From the NCBI GenBank assembly GCA_010025475.1, contig RGTE01000001.1, positions 1-36,361 of the forward strand: DNA of 36,361 nucleotides, in the 5' to 3' direction. The DNA comes from Verrucomicrobiota bacterium. Lineage in GTDB: Bacteria > Verrucomicrobiota > Verrucomicrobiia > Methylacidiphilales > Verrucolacustridaceae. Shown in pieces: positions 16,005 to 24,911 of this stretch. Below the pieces are notes generated by a model, which saw only the letters and a list, made by a program, of their open reading frames with translations, searched no databases and was not told the DNA's origin. Positions within the stretch are counted from its first letter, which is position 1. Each line of letters starts with the position of its first letter. A program made the translations under genes and the position numbers.

Positions 16005-16859
16005 GTGAAATCCCGCGCTTTTCTCACGATTGGGTTGGTCGGACCGGATCGGACCGGGGCCATTGCCGCGGTGACCCAGCATCTCTTTCGGATCGGAGCC
16101 AACATCGAATCCTTGGAGGAGCAGGTGGCGCGCGGAAAATTCCGGATGACTCTTCTCGCCTCCTGGCCCTCCGCAAAAATTCATGAAGCGTCCATTCGCC
16201 AGGGTCTGGAGCAGGTGGCCCACGCCCTGCGGATGAAGCTCACTCTGCGGATCGCCGACGGGACTCGCTCCCGCCGCAAACTCGCCCTCCTGGTTTCCAA
16301 AGAGAGCCATGTTTTGGAGACTCTCCTTCGGGAATGGAAACGTGGCGGGCTCAAGGCCGATCCCGTGCTGGTGGCCGGCAACCACCCCCAACTGGGCAAG
16401 TTGGCCCGGAAACACGGACTGCCCTTCCGTCTGATCGACTATCGGGACCGGGTTCAGGCCGAACAGATCCTTCAGGAGCATCTTGAAAAAGCAGGGGTAG
16501 ATCTGGTGGTTCTGGCGCGTTTTATGAAGATTCTTTCGCCCGACTTTGTCTGGCACTGGAAAAACCGCATTCTCAACATCCATCCCTCGCTGCTTCCCGC
16601 CTTTCCCGGTGCCTCCGCCTATCGGCAAGCCTACGACAAGGGGGTCAAGATCGTCGGGGTCACCGCCCACTTTGTCACCCCAGACCTCGACCAAGGACCG
16701 ATTCTTTGTCAGGACGCCCTTCGCCTTCGCCCGGACGAGCCATTGGAAAGCATTATCACGCGGGGCCAGAGGCTGGAATCCGCCTGCCTTCTCCGTGCCC
16801 TCAAACTTTGTCTAAGCCGCCAACTCGATGTCCACTGGGGACGTGTCCACGGGGTGTAA
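16005..16859 (+). CDS. purU: Formyltetrahydrofolate deformylase PurU
   Basis: 284 residues from a GTG start with GGGGAG just upstream. An ACT domain occupies about 5-85 (IGLVGPDRTGAIAAVTQHL). The formyltransferase-like hydrolase domain follows, with NIHPSLLPAFPG (the catalytic Asn-His pair) and VTAHFVTPDLDQGPIL (catalytic Asp). The ACT domain and the HPSLLPAF context separate PurU from PurN. The enzyme hydrolyses 10-formyl-THF to THF and formate, balancing one-carbon units, and is commonly controlled by Met/Gly through the ACT domain. Here it is paired with queD, probably for co-transcription rather than pathway reasons. Confidence 0.93.
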   Translation: MKSRAFLTIGLVGPDRTGAIAAVTQHLFRIGANIESLEEQVARGKFRMTLLASWPSAKIHEASIRQGLEQVAHALRMKLTLRIADGTRSRRKLALLVSKESHVLETLLREWKRGGLKADPVLVAGNHPQLGKLARKHGLPFRLIDYRDRVQAEQILQEHLEKAGVDLVVLARFMKILSPDFVWHWKNRILNIHPSLLPAFPGASAYRQAYDKGVKIVGVTAHFVTPDLDQGPILCQDALRLRPDEPLESIITRGQRLESACLLRALKLCLSRQLDVHWGRVHGV

Positions 16860-16914
16860 GCAAATAGACAAAATCAGCGTTGAAAAGCCCCCTCGATCCC
16901 CCATCGTGGTGGGG

Positions 16915-17160
16915 ATGGCGAAAAGAAAAGCATCTTCCCCGGGTCGAGTTGTGCGGGAGGAACCGGGAGATCCCTCCGAAAAAGCGCTGAGAGCCACGAT
17001 CATCGTTTGTCTTGTCGGCTTGGTTGCAGTTTACCTGTTCGCCTTCGCCCCGCGGAAAGTCGGCAAACCCGTTGCCTCCTCCGCAACCATCCAAGGCTCT
17101 CCCACCAAAGAAGCCGTGGCCACCTTCGACCGCTCGTCCCTTTCCACCAAAGACCGCTAG
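16915..17160 (+). CDS. Small single-pass membrane protein, unknown
   Basis: 81 residues from the ATG at 16915, preceded by a GGTGGGG purine stretch. The N terminus is basic and polar (MAKRKASSPGRVVREEPGD), then one hydrophobic helix spans residues about 29-45 (ATIIVCLVGLVAVYLFAFA), with a short Ser/Thr-rich tail. Basic residues before the helix put the N terminus in the cytoplasm by the positive-inside rule. An upstream ATG at 16828 overlaps purU and adds a non-conserved-looking segment, so I prefer 16915. I do not recognise the family. It precedes the DUF1800 gene by 114 bases. Confidence 0.55.
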   Translation: MAKRKASSPGRVVREEPGDPSEKALRATIIVCLVGLVAVYLFAFAPRKVGKPVASSATIQGSPTKEAVATFDRSSLSTKDR

Positions 17161-17263
17161 CCCCAAGACAGGCGGAAGCGGTGGACGTGGCCGAGGATTC
17201 TCGGCCCGGATTTTTTCTCCACCGGAAGGCAAAAAATACCGCATCTTTTTTCTGAATCCATGG

Positions 17264-17269
17264 TTTAAT
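17264..17269 (+). promoter_or_regulatory. -10-like TTTAAT five bases before the start codon
   Basis: TTTAAT matches five of six bases of TATAAT and sits at 17264-17269, with five bases before the ATG at 17275. No Shine-Dalgarno precedes the ATG. No clear -35 is visible. Confidence 0.4.
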
Positions 17270-17274
17270 CCCTT

Positions 17275-18903
17275 ATGCCCATGGCTTCCCTGCCTGCCTC
17301 GGCTTGGGACAAGGAAAAGGCCGGGGTGTTGCTACAGAGGGCAGGCTTCGGTGGCACGCCGGAGGAAGTCGATGCCCTTGCCAGGATGCAACCCTGGCAG
17401 GCGGCAGACTTTTTGCTCGGTTCGCCCGAGCTCGCCAAGGCGGATCCCCCTGAATCCATCACGCGGCCGGGCCTCACGGAGCAGCAGCGCTACCTGCGCC
17501 GGCGGCTCACTCTGCTGACCCCCAAGGACCGCGAAGAAAAAGCAAGCCAGCTTAACCGCGCGGTCCGGGCCGAGCAGGAAAGGAGGCTCACCGAGCTCCG
17601 CGGTTGGTGGCTGGATCGGATGGCCAACTCCGCCACCGCCGCCCGGGAAAAACTCGTTCTTTTCCTGCATGGCCATTTCGCCACCAGCGAGGAAAAGGTC
17701 CGCAACCCGGTTCTGCTCTATCGCCAGAACCAAATGTTCCGGGAAAAGGCGCTGGGTCCGTGGTCGGAGTTGGTTCTCGGGATCGCCCGCGACCCCGCCA
17801 TGCTCATCTATTTGGATGGAGCGAAAAGCCGCCCGGAACATCCCAACGAAAATTTCTCCCGGGAACTCTTTGAGCTCTTTACCCTCGGAGAGGGAAACTA
17901 CACCGAGAAGGATATCCAGGAGTCCGCCCGCGCCTTCACCGGTTGGACGATCCGGATGACGAAAAAACCCGGGGAGGCCATGGATGAGGAAACCACCGAG
18001 CCCTACTTTGTGAACTATCCGAAGTGGCACGATGCCAAATCCAAGAAGATCTTCGGAAAAAGTGGCGGCTTTGACGGCGAGGATGTTGTCCGGCTCGCCT
18101 TGGAACAGCCCGCCGCCTCGCGCTGGATCACCGGCAAGCTTTGGCGGTTCTATACCGGGAGCAACCCCTCCCCCCCCATGCACCGGGAGTTGGTGGCCAC
18201 TTGGGACGAGAACAAAGGCCAGATCCGCCCCTTCCTTCAGGCCATGTGGACTCATCCCGAGTTTTACAACCCCGAGCTGGCCCGCAACCGGGTGAAGTCG
18301 CCGGTGGAATGGCTCGTCGGACTTTGCCGGCAACTGGGACGGGCTCTCCCCGCTCCCGCCCTCGCCTCGGAAATGACCTCCCAGCTTGGGCAAAAACTTT
18401 TCGCCCCGCCGAACGTGAAGGGCTGGGACGGCGGGATCACCTGGATCAACACCGCCAGCCTTGAAAAACGCTACGAATACGGAAACTGGCTGGTGGGGGG
18501 GACCGTCGGCATGCGTCGCTTGGGGGAGATGGATCTGGCGCGGTTGGCCATTCAAAGCGGGCTGCTTGAGGTTCCCCGCCCCATGATCGAAGGGAACGCG
18601 GTGGACGATCCCAATGTGAAAAAGGATTTCGCAGAGAAACGGAAAGCCGCCGCCCGGCAGGCCCGGGAGTTGCTGGCCATCTCGCCTGCACCTCTTGGGC
18701 CCCTCGCTGGGCCCGACGAACGCCAAGACCCGGATCGACTCGTGGCGCAGCTAAGCGCCCGCCTTTTGCCCGGAGAGCCGACTCCGCCGGAACTGCAGGC
18801 CCGTTACCGTAAAGCCACCGGGGAAGCGATCCCCCTGAATGACGCTGCGGTGCGCCAGACGATCCTCGCGATTGTGCAAAGCCCCGTCTACCAACTCGGA
18901 TGA
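17275..18903 (+). CDS. DUF1800 family protein
   Basis: 542 residues. DUF1800 features are an early hydrophobic helix pattern (LLQRAGFGGTPEEVDAL), VLFLHGHFATSEEKV near residue 125, then NQMFREKALG, MLIYLDG, NENFSRELFELFTLGEGNYTE, and RAFTGW. Metal- or substrate-binding residues are not established for the family. There is no signal peptide or Tat motif, in contrast to its partner. DUF1800 and DUF1501 genes are frequently adjacent in Planctomycetes and Verrucomicrobia. The partner at 18917 starts 13 bases downstream with a canonical AAAGGAG site, so the pair is an operon. Function is unknown; joint roles in handling secreted or surface polymers have been proposed only by inference. Confidence 0.88.
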   Translation: MPMASLPASAWDKEKAGVLLQRAGFGGTPEEVDALARMQPWQAADFLLGSPELAKADPPESITRPGLTEQQRYLRRRLTLLTPKDREEKASQLNRAVRAEQERRLTELRGWWLDRMANSATAAREKLVLFLHGHFATSEEKVRNPVLLYRQNQMFREKALGPWSELVLGIARDPAMLIYLDGAKSRPEHPNENFSRELFELFTLGEGNYTEKDIQESARAFTGWTIRMTKKPGEAMDEETTEPYFVNYPKWHDAKSKKIFGKSGGFDGEDVVRLALEQPAASRWITGKLWRFYTGSNPSPPMHRELVATWDENKGQIRPFLQAMWTHPEFYNPELARNRVKSPVEWLVGLCRQLGRALPAPALASEMTSQLGQKLFAPPNVKGWDGGITWINTASLEKRYEYGNWLVGGTVGMRRLGEMDLARLAIQSGLLEVPRPMIEGNAVDDPNVKKDFAEKRKAAARQARELLAISPAPLGPLAGPDERQDPDRLVAQLSARLLPGEPTPPELQARYRKATGEAIPLNDAAVRQTILAIVQSPVYQLG

Positions 18904-18916
18904 AAGGAGCCGCCCC

Positions 18917-20236
18917 ATGAAAGAGCCTGGCCTGAAAACCCGCAGAGAGTTCCTCCGCACCGGCCTGCTGGGCAGCTCCCTTTCCTGGACGGTTCCCAGT
19001 TTCCTGCAGAACACCATGCTTTCCCTGCATGCTGCCGCGGATGGCCAGCTGGTACAGGGTGTGACCGGCAAGGACGGCAACATTCTCGTGGTTCTCCAAC
19101 TGGCCGGCGGCAACGACGGCCTCAATACGGTGGTGCCGATGGGCAACGACGATTATCGCCGCGCCCGCCCAACCTTGGGCATCCGGGAGGAGCAGGTGCT
19201 CAAGCTTGGTCAGAAAGAAAAGGCTGGTTTCCATCCTGCGCTGGCGGCTCTCGCCAAAGCCTATGCCGATGGCTCCCTCGCCGTGGTTCAGGGAGTCGGT
19301 TATCCCAACCCCAACCGCTCCCATTTCCGTTCCACGGAGATCTGGGCCACGGCCACGGATGAGAATCAATCCTCCTCCACCGGCTGGATCGGCCGTTACT
19401 TTGACAACGCCTGCTCCGGATGTGATGCCGCCGTCGGCATCACCCTTGGTTCCCAAACTCCACAGGCCTTTGCGGCCAAAACCCCCAAGGGAGTCCTCTA
19501 TGAGGCCGGCGGCGGCAAACGACGCAGGCTGGGCGCCGACGGCGAGCCGGAGGCGGATGGTTCCATGGCCATGGCGATGGACGGGGAGGCCGAGGAAGGC
19601 CCCGCCGGCGGATCCATCGGGGACATCGCCGGCCCCTCCGGAAAAATCAATGCCCTGGATTTTCTCGAGCGGACCGAGATGGACGTCCAGATAACCCAGA
19701 AGGAAATCGCCGCCGCCGCCGGGCGCGGAAAAAACGGTGTTCCGTACCCGGGCTCCTGGCTGGGAAACCAGTTCGCCCTCATCTCACGCCTGATCGCCGG
19801 TGGCATGAAGACCCGGGTTTACTATGTCTCCCAAGGCGGCTACGACACCCACACCGGCCAGGCCAATGCGCAGGAGAGACTTCTCCGGGAAATGGGGGAT
19901 GCGGTGGCCGCCTTCCTCGCCGATCTCAAGGCGCAAGGCAACCTTGGCCGGGTCACTCTCATGACCTTCAGTGAATTCGGTCGGCGAGTGAAGGAAAATG
20001 CCAGTGGGGGCACCGACCACGGCGCGGCTGCTCCCCTGTTTCTGGCGGGTGGCGGTGTGACCGCCGGACTTCTCGGGCAGATGCCCTCATTGGCTCCGCG
20101 TGATCTCGACGATGGCGATGTCAAATTCACCGTCGATTTCCGCTCTGTCTACGCCACGATTCTGGAAAAGCACCTCGGAGTGAAATCCGACCCCATTCTC
20201 GGCCGCGCCTTTCCGCTGCTCAAAGCCTACGGTTAG
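18917..20236 (+). CDS. DUF1501 protein with Tat signal peptide
   Basis: 439 residues from the ATG at 18917, whose Shine-Dalgarno (AAAGGAG) is ideally spaced. The N terminus is a twin-arginine signal (KTRREFLRTGLLG) followed by a hydrophobic helix, predicting folded export. DUF1501 conserved blocks are LVVLQLAGGNDGLNTV, YPNPNRSHFRSTEIW, YYVSQGGYDTHTGQ and TFSEFGRRVKEN...GTDHGAAAPLFLAGG; the latter resembles alkaline-phosphatase/sulfatase-like metal sites. Around 19500-19640 there is an odd low-complexity insertion rich in Met, Ala, Gly and acidic residues (SMAMAMDGEAEEG), probably a surface loop. The reading frame is intact. Confidence 0.9.
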   Translation: MKEPGLKTRREFLRTGLLGSSLSWTVPSFLQNTMLSLHAAADGQLVQGVTGKDGNILVVLQLAGGNDGLNTVVPMGNDDYRRARPTLGIREEQVLKLGQKEKAGFHPALAALAKAYADGSLAVVQGVGYPNPNRSHFRSTEIWATATDENQSSSTGWIGRYFDNACSGCDAAVGITLGSQTPQAFAAKTPKGVLYEAGGGKRRRLGADGEPEADGSMAMAMDGEAEEGPAGGSIGDIAGPSGKINALDFLERTEMDVQITQKEIAAAAGRGKNGVPYPGSWLGNQFALISRLIAGGMKTRVYYVSQGGYDTHTGQANAQERLLREMGDAVAAFLADLKAQGNLGRVTLMTFSEFGRRVKENASGGTDHGAAAPLFLAGGGVTAGLLGQMPSLAPRDLDDGDVKFTVDFRSVYATILEKHLGVKSDPILGRAFPLLKAYG

Positions 20237-20242
20237 CCAAAA

Positions 20243-20704
20243 TTATGGCTGGGTCGCTGGTTCCGTAGTCGGCCCTTCCCCTGCCGGAGCTTGCTCCACC
20301 GTGGTCTTGGGCGCCGACTCCACCTCGATCTTCACAAATTTCACCGGCCCCTTGCGACCCAGGCTGTTCTTCCACGTCCCTTCCAGGATTTTCGCATCGG
20401 AGGAAATCTCGAGTTCCAATTCAACTTTCGGATCAAAGCCTGGCTTGGGCAAAGTGGTGTAGGTGACGGGAATTTTCACCCGGGCCCCCTCGATCTTGGC
20501 GCCCTTGCTGTGCCATACCCCCGGGCCTCCCCCGGCCCAGACCCCGTATCCCGCCACATGAATGGTCGCCCCCTCCTGGGAAATAATGATCGCGGACTGC
20601 CCGATCCCCACGGCCGTGTTTTTCCACAGCCCCGCCAACTGGGCCTGCTCGGCCCATCCACCCGAACCGATCGCCATCCAAGCCAGGAAGAAAAGTTTTT
20701 TCAT
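20243..20704 (-). CDS. Secreted protein of unknown function
   Basis: 153 residues. A signal peptide (MKKLFFLAWMAIGSGGWAEQ) precedes a Trp/Gly-containing beta-rich domain: GLWKNTAVGIGQSAIIIS, HVAGYGVWAGGGPGVWHS and LEGTWKNSLGRKGPVKF. The repeated G-x-W-K-N phrases suggest a small beta-barrel, like lipocalin-type or domain-of-unknown-function folds, but no family is recognised. The tail is Pro/Glu/Thr-rich and low-complexity. The stop lies six bases from the end of the convergent DUF1501 gene. It is transcribed in the same direction as, and 60 bases downstream from, the murK-murQ fusion. Confidence 0.65.
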   Translation of the reverse strand: MKKLFFLAWMAIGSGGWAEQAQLAGLWKNTAVGIGQSAIIISQEGATIHVAGYGVWAGGGPGVWHSKGAKIEGARVKIPVTYTTLPKPGFDPKVELELEISSDAKILEGTWKNSLGRKGPVKFVKIEVESAPKTTVEQAPAGEGPTTEPATQP

Positions 20705-20764
20705 CTGCGCGATCGTGTCTGCCCGCTTTCCGCCCGCAAGCCGTATCTCCGCTTTTTGGGGCCT

Positions 20765-22528
20765 TTAGGCTTTTGCGCCTTTCAAGAGGCTCACCGCCTT
20801 CATCACTTTTCCATCTCCTTTTCGCAGGGCCAGTGCTGCAGCCCCCCCATCCACTCCGGTGAGCATTCGCACCAGGCGGGTTGCCCGGGCTCGCAACTTC
20901 GCATTCGATGGCACCACGTTCACCATCAGGTTGTCATGCACCCGGCCCAACCGGATCATCGCCACGGAGCTGAGGATGTTGCAGACCACCTTGGTGACGG
21001 TGCCGGCCTTTAACCGGGTAGAACCCGCGATCAGCTCGGGACCGACGTCGAGCCGCACCACTGCATCAGGCCGGATTCCGCCTTGGTCCGCCTTCCAACG
21101 GGAATGCGCCGTCACCAAAACCGTTTTGGCCCCCCCCTTGGCGGCTTGCCGGAGAGCGCCCTGCACAAACGGAGTCCGCCCGCTCGCCGTCAGCCCCACC
21201 ACCACATCCCTTTTCGCCACCCTCCGTTCGATGATCGCCCGCGCTCCTGCCCCAGCATCATCCTCCGCTCCCTCCTGCGCCCGGAAAATGGCCTCCGGTC
21301 CCCCGGCCAGAATCGCCTGCACCTCCTCGGGATCGGCGTGGAAAGTCGGCGGCATCTCGCTTGCGTCCAAAACCCCCAACCGGCCGCTTGTGCCCGCTCC
21401 CACATAAAAGAGGCGCCCGCCACGTTGCAAAACCGTGGAAACGATTCCCGCAGCCCGGCCGATCTCCGGCGCCGCTTTCCGCAAAGCCCGAAAATTTTCC
21501 GCCTCCTCCCCGACAAACAGCCGGACCAGCTGACTCACCGACTTTTTGTGCAGCCCGCGGGACCGGGAATTGGCCCTTTCGGTCGGCAACGCCTCCACGT
21601 CCACAAACTTCTCCTGAGCCGGGTGCGACCAATTCAGTCCTGAGGCTCCCACCAATTTTACGGCCCCAACTTCCCCCGGGGTTTTCAGGAGGGAGAGTTG
21701 GGCTCCGGGGAGATGCTCGGCGGTGGCCTGAGAAAACTGCCTCCGATAATAAGGGCTTTCAAAAAGCCCTCCCGTCAGGGCGACACGGGGTCGCCGGACC
21801 CGCCGTCTTGCCACGAGCTCCGCCAACCGTTCCGCCAACTCCCCGGCAGCCTCCCGAACCACCATTTGGGCCAGCCGGTCTCCCCGGGCGGCGGCCCGCA
21901 GCACCACCGGTGCGAACCCCGCGAACCACTCCTTGCCGTGCGGGCGGTACACTTCGCGCAGTAGCCGATCCAAGTCGGCCGCCCCGGCGTGGGCGAGCAG
22001 ACCGGCCGCCAAGGGTGGAGGTTTTCCGCTCCGGTCCCTCTCCCGATAAACCGCCCGGAGGGCACGCTGGGCGATGTCGTAGCCACTGCCGGCGTCTCCC
22101 AAAAGGTGACCATGTCCTCCCGCGCTTTGCTTTTTCCCGGCGATCCGAGCCACCACGTTGCTCCCGGTGCCGGCGATCACCAGAAAGCCGTCCCCTTGGC
22201 CCCACGCCGCCGACAGGGCGGAGTCCGTGTCCTGCCCCACGGAAATTTTTTTCACTTTGGGCCAGACGGAATGCAGGGCCGATCGGACGGTTTCGAATTC
22301 CGCTTTTCCTCTCGCCCCGGCGAAGCCACCCCCGATCGCCACGGGAACCCGGGGCAGATTTTGGGAAATCCGCTGGAACATTTTTCTCAATCGATCCCTT
22401 CCCACCTGCAATACGTTGCCCGGACCCTCAATCCCATGGGCCAGCGGCCGGCCGCGCGCGTCCAGAAGGATCCAGCGGGTTTTGGTTCCCCCGCCCTCGA
22501 TCCCCAGCACCGGCCCGTTTTCTTTCAC
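20765..22528 (-). CDS. murQ: Fused N-acetylmuramate/N-acetylglucosamine kinase (MurK-type) and MurNAc-6-P etherase (MurQ)
   Basis: 587 residues from the GTG at 22528 (CAGGG Shine-Dalgarno-like site). Residues about 8-295 are a BadF/BadG-type sugar kinase: GIEGGGTKTRW (phosphate 1), GQDTDSALSAAWG (phosphate 2), VIAGTGSNVVAR, GHGHLLGDAGSGYDIA and VALTGGLFES. Residues about 307-587 are complete MurQ: LPTERANS, GRLFYVGAGTSGRLGVLDASEMPPTF, EGAEDDAG (the two catalytic glutamates), VVVGLTASGRTP, GPELIAGSTRLKAGT and NLMVNVVPSNAKL. Together they would phosphorylate MurNAc and then cleave its lactyl ether to give GlcNAc-6-P, i.e. peptidoglycan recycling. In Clostridium, MurK and MurQ are separate. Longer upstream starts (22543, 22645) are possible. 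Confidence 0.93.
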   Translation of the reverse strand: MKENGPVLGIEGGGTKTRWILLDARGRPLAHGIEGPGNVLQVGRDRLRKMFQRISQNLPRVPVAIGGGFAGARGKAEFETVRSALHSVWPKVKKISVGQDTDSALSAAWGQGDGFLVIAGTGSNVVARIAGKKQSAGGHGHLLGDAGSGYDIAQRALRAVYRERDRSGKPPPLAAGLLAHAGAADLDRLLREVYRPHGKEWFAGFAPVVLRAAARGDRLAQMVVREAAGELAERLAELVARRRVRRPRVALTGGLFESPYYRRQFSQATAEHLPGAQLSLLKTPGEVGAVKLVGASGLNWSHPAQEKFVDVEALPTERANSRSRGLHKKSVSQLVRLFVGEEAENFRALRKAAPEIGRAAGIVSTVLQRGGRLFYVGAGTSGRLGVLDASEMPPTFHADPEEVQAILAGGPEAIFRAQEGAEDDAGAGARAIIERRVAKRDVVVGLTASGRTPFVQGALRQAAKGGAKTVLVTAHSRWKADQGGIRPDAVVRLDVGPELIAGSTRLKAGTVTKVVCNILSSVAMIRLGRVHDNLMVNVVPSNAKLRARATRLVRMLTGVDGGAAALALRKGDGKVMKAVSLLKGAKA

Positions 22529-22566
22529 GTTGCCCTGCTTCACCTCACGCCCAAAATGCCTTCCCG

Positions 22567-22911
22567 ATGAAAAAGCTGCGATGGAAAAACTTCCTCCTTC
22601 CGGGGGTGTACTACCTCGCCATCCTGAGCCTCTCCTTGATCCCAAAATCCGGGGTGGATGCCGTCAACCACGTCGTTCCCCTGCCCAACGACAAGATTCT
22701 GCATCTCGGGGTCTATTCGGGCCTGGGGTTCTTGCTGGGGGGATTGCCCTACCCTTCGCCATGGCTTGGAATGATCGGTTCTTGGATGGGAGCCATCGAT
22801 GAACAGGTGCAGCGGCTTGCGCCGGGGCGCGAGGTCTGCGTCCCGGATTGGATCGCCGACATCATCGGAATTTCCGTTGGTCTTGGCCTGAGACGCCGCT
22901 TCCAGAGATGA
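22567..22911 (+). CDS. VanZ-like family membrane protein
   Basis: 114 residues with three hydrophobic segments. The VanZ signatures are LPNDKILHLGVYSGLGFLLG (the D/N-K-x-x-H-x-x-x-Y/F pattern), DEQVQRLAPGREVCVPDWIADIIGISVGLGL (the E-x-x-Q-x-x-x-P-x-R-x-x-x-x-x-D-x-x-x-N/D-x-x-G pattern). VanZ-type proteins are small inner-membrane proteins; the founding member confers low-level teicoplanin resistance, but most homologues have no known function. The ATG at 22567 is 38 bases from the divergent murK-murQ start. Its stop overlaps ligA as ATGA. Confidence 0.85.
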   Translation: MKKLRWKNFLLPGVYYLAILSLSLIPKSGVDAVNHVVPLPNDKILHLGVYSGLGFLLGGLPYPSPWLGMIGSWMGAIDEQVQRLAPGREVCVPDWIADIIGISVGLGLRRRFQR

Positions 22912-24911
22912 GCCCCACCCCCGCCCAGCGCTACGCCAAATTGCTGGAGGAGGTCCGGCGCCACGACCGCCTTTATTACGTGGAGGCCCGGCCGGAGATT
23001 TCCGACGCCGCCTATGACCGGCTTTACCGGGAGCTTCTGGATTTTGAAAAAGCCCATCCAGGCCTGATGGACGAAAACTCGCCCACGAAAAAAGTCGGCG
23101 GGGCGCCGCTCGACTCCTTCCGCACGATCCGTCACGCCGTGCCCATGCAAAGTCTGAACAATACGTACAGCGAGGAGGAGTTGGGCGAGTTTCTTGACCG
23201 GGTCGCCAAGAACCTCCATGGCCAGTCCGCCGAGTTTGCGATCGAGCCCAAGGTGGATGGGGTCGCGGTCAGTGTCCGCTACGAACACGGCCGTCTCGTG
23301 CAAGGACTGACCCGCGGGGATGGCGAAAAAGGCGACGACATCACCGAGAACCTGAAGACCATTCGCAACTTGCCGCTTTCGGTGGATGACCTGCCCAAGG
23401 TCATCGAATTCCGCGGGGAGGTTTATCTTCCCGAGCCCGCCTTTGCCGCCCTGAACCGGGCCCGGGAAAGAGCCGGTGAACCGCTTTTCGCCAATCCGCG
23501 CAACGCTGCCGCGGGAACCCTTAAATTGCTGGACTCCCGCGAGGTGGCGAAGCGCCCCCTCGCGGTTGTTTTTTACGGACTAGGAGAGGCCCCTGGCGCC
23601 AAGACAACTTCCCAGGTTGATCTGCATCAACAGATTTCGAAGTGGGGTCTGCCGGGTCATGAATGGTTCCGGCACGTCAAGGGCGCGGACGGTGTGCTGG
23701 CCGCCGTCCGCCAGCTCGACAAGGATCGCGCCAGATTCCCCTTCGCCACCGATGGAGCCGTGATCAAGGTAAGCCGCTTTGATCAGCAAAAGATCCTTGG
23801 CTCGACCGACAAGGCGCCCCGCTGGGCCATCGCCTACAAGTATGCCCCCGAGCAGGCGGAAACCCGGCTGCATGCCGTGACCTATCAGGTCGGCCGCACG
23901 GGCGTGATCACCCCGGTGGCCGAATTGGATCCAGTCCAACTTAGCGGCACCACCGTTTCCCGCGCGACGTTGCACAACTTCGAGGAAATCGCCCGCAAGG
24001 ACATCCGCGTGGGTGATTTCGTCACCGTCGAGAAAGCCGGAGAGATCATTCCGGCGGTCATTGCGGTGAACCTGAAAAAACGCCTCAAGGAGTCCAAGCC
24101 CATCCGTCCCCCGGCCCAATGTCCCGTCTGCGGTGGACCGCTCCGGAAAGAAGAGGTGTTTCTCCGCTGCACTTCCCGGGATTGTGTGGGGCAGCTGAAG
24201 CGCCGACTCCAGCACTTTGCCCACCGCGGCGCCATGGACATCGAAGGCATGGGAGAGGTGATGGTCGGTCAGCTTGTCGATGCCGGACTGATTCAACACT
24301 TGGAAGAGATTTACGAGCTCAGCGCCGGACCGCTGGAGGGACTCGAAAGAATGGGGGAAAAGTCAGCCACCAACCTGATCGAGGGCATTCAGGCCAGCAA
24401 GCGGCGTCCTCTCTGGCGCCTGATCTTCGGGCTGGGCATTCCCCAGGTCGGCGCCGTATTGGCGGAGGCCCTGGCCCGTCACTTTCAATCCATGGAAAAA
24501 CTGGAAAAAGCGGAGGTGGCGGACCTAGTGCAAGTCAAGGATGTCGGCCAAAAAGTGGCTGAGGAGATTTTTCATTTCTTCAGGGAATCTTCCACTCATC
24601 GGCTGCTCCGGGGCTTGAAGAAAGCCGGTTGTAATTTTCACGCCTTGGAGGAGGAACTCGCTGTGCGGGGCGGGGTCTTTTCGGGCAAAAAGTTTGTCAT
24701 CACGGGAACTCTCCATGCCCCGCGTGAGGATTTCACGCGGAGGATCCAGTCGCTCGGTGGCTCGGTTTCCGGCTCGGTCAGCGCCAAGACCGACTATCTT
24801 TTGGCCGGTGAGGAGGCGGGCTCCAAACTGGACAAAGCCAAGGCTCTTGGCATCCGCATCCTTTCGGAAAGGGAGTTCGAAAAGCTTGCTGGCTCCGACT
24901 CGCGGGAGTGA
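22908..24911 (+). CDS. ligA: NAD-dependent DNA ligase LigA
   Basis: 667 residues, the normal size. Ia and adenylation domain: YYVEARPEISDAAYDRLYRELL; the adenylated lysine is K115 in EPKVDGVAV. The OB domain has TVEKAGEIIPAVI. The zinc finger is CPVCGG...RCTSRDC. The helix-hairpin-helix domain and a BRCT domain (KKFVITGTLHAPREDFTRRI) complete the C-terminal part. It seals nicks in replication and repair using NAD. The start at 22908 forms an ATGA overlap with the VanZ gene, so ligA is probably translated by coupling. The C-terminal end overlaps a GTGA at which the LysM protein could also begin. Confidence 0.97.
   Translation: MSPTPAQRYAKLLEEVRRHDRLYYVEARPEISDAAYDRLYRELLDFEKAHPGLMDENSPTKKVGGAPLDSFRTIRHAVPMQSLNNTYSEEELGEFLDRVAKNLHGQSAEFAIEPKVDGVAVSVRYEHGRLVQGLTRGDGEKGDDITENLKTIRNLPLSVDDLPKVIEFRGEVYLPEPAFAALNRARERAGEPLFANPRNAAAGTLKLLDSREVAKRPLAVVFYGLGEAPGAKTTSQVDLHQQISKWGLPGHEWFRHVKGADGVLAAVRQLDKDRARFPFATDGAVIKVSRFDQQKILGSTDKAPRWAIAYKYAPEQAETRLHAVTYQVGRTGVITPVAELDPVQLSGTTVSRATLHNFEEIARKDIRVGDFVTVEKAGEIIPAVIAVNLKKRLKESKPIRPPAQCPVCGGPLRKEEVFLRCTSRDCVGQLKRRLQHFAHRGAMDIEGMGEVMVGQLVDAGLIQHLEEIYELSAGPLEGLERMGEKSATNLIEGIQASKRRPLWRLIFGLGIPQVGAVLAEALARHFQSMEKLEKAEVADLVQVKDVGQKVAEEIFHFFRESSTHRLLRGLKKAGCNFHALEEELAVRGGVFSGKKFVITGTLHAPREDFTRRIQSLGGSVSGSVSAKTDYLLAGEEAGSKLDKAKALGIRILSEREFEKLAGSDSRE

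Noticed and set aside
17332..18726. Minus-strand reading frame of 464 codons
   Set aside because: Antisense to the intact DUF1800 gene. No motif, and the composition is that of a reversed coding strand.
21361..22566. Plus-strand extension upstream of the VanZ gene
   Set aside because: It is antisense to the MurK-MurQ gene and Pro/Arg-rich. VanZ homology begins at the ATG at 22567.
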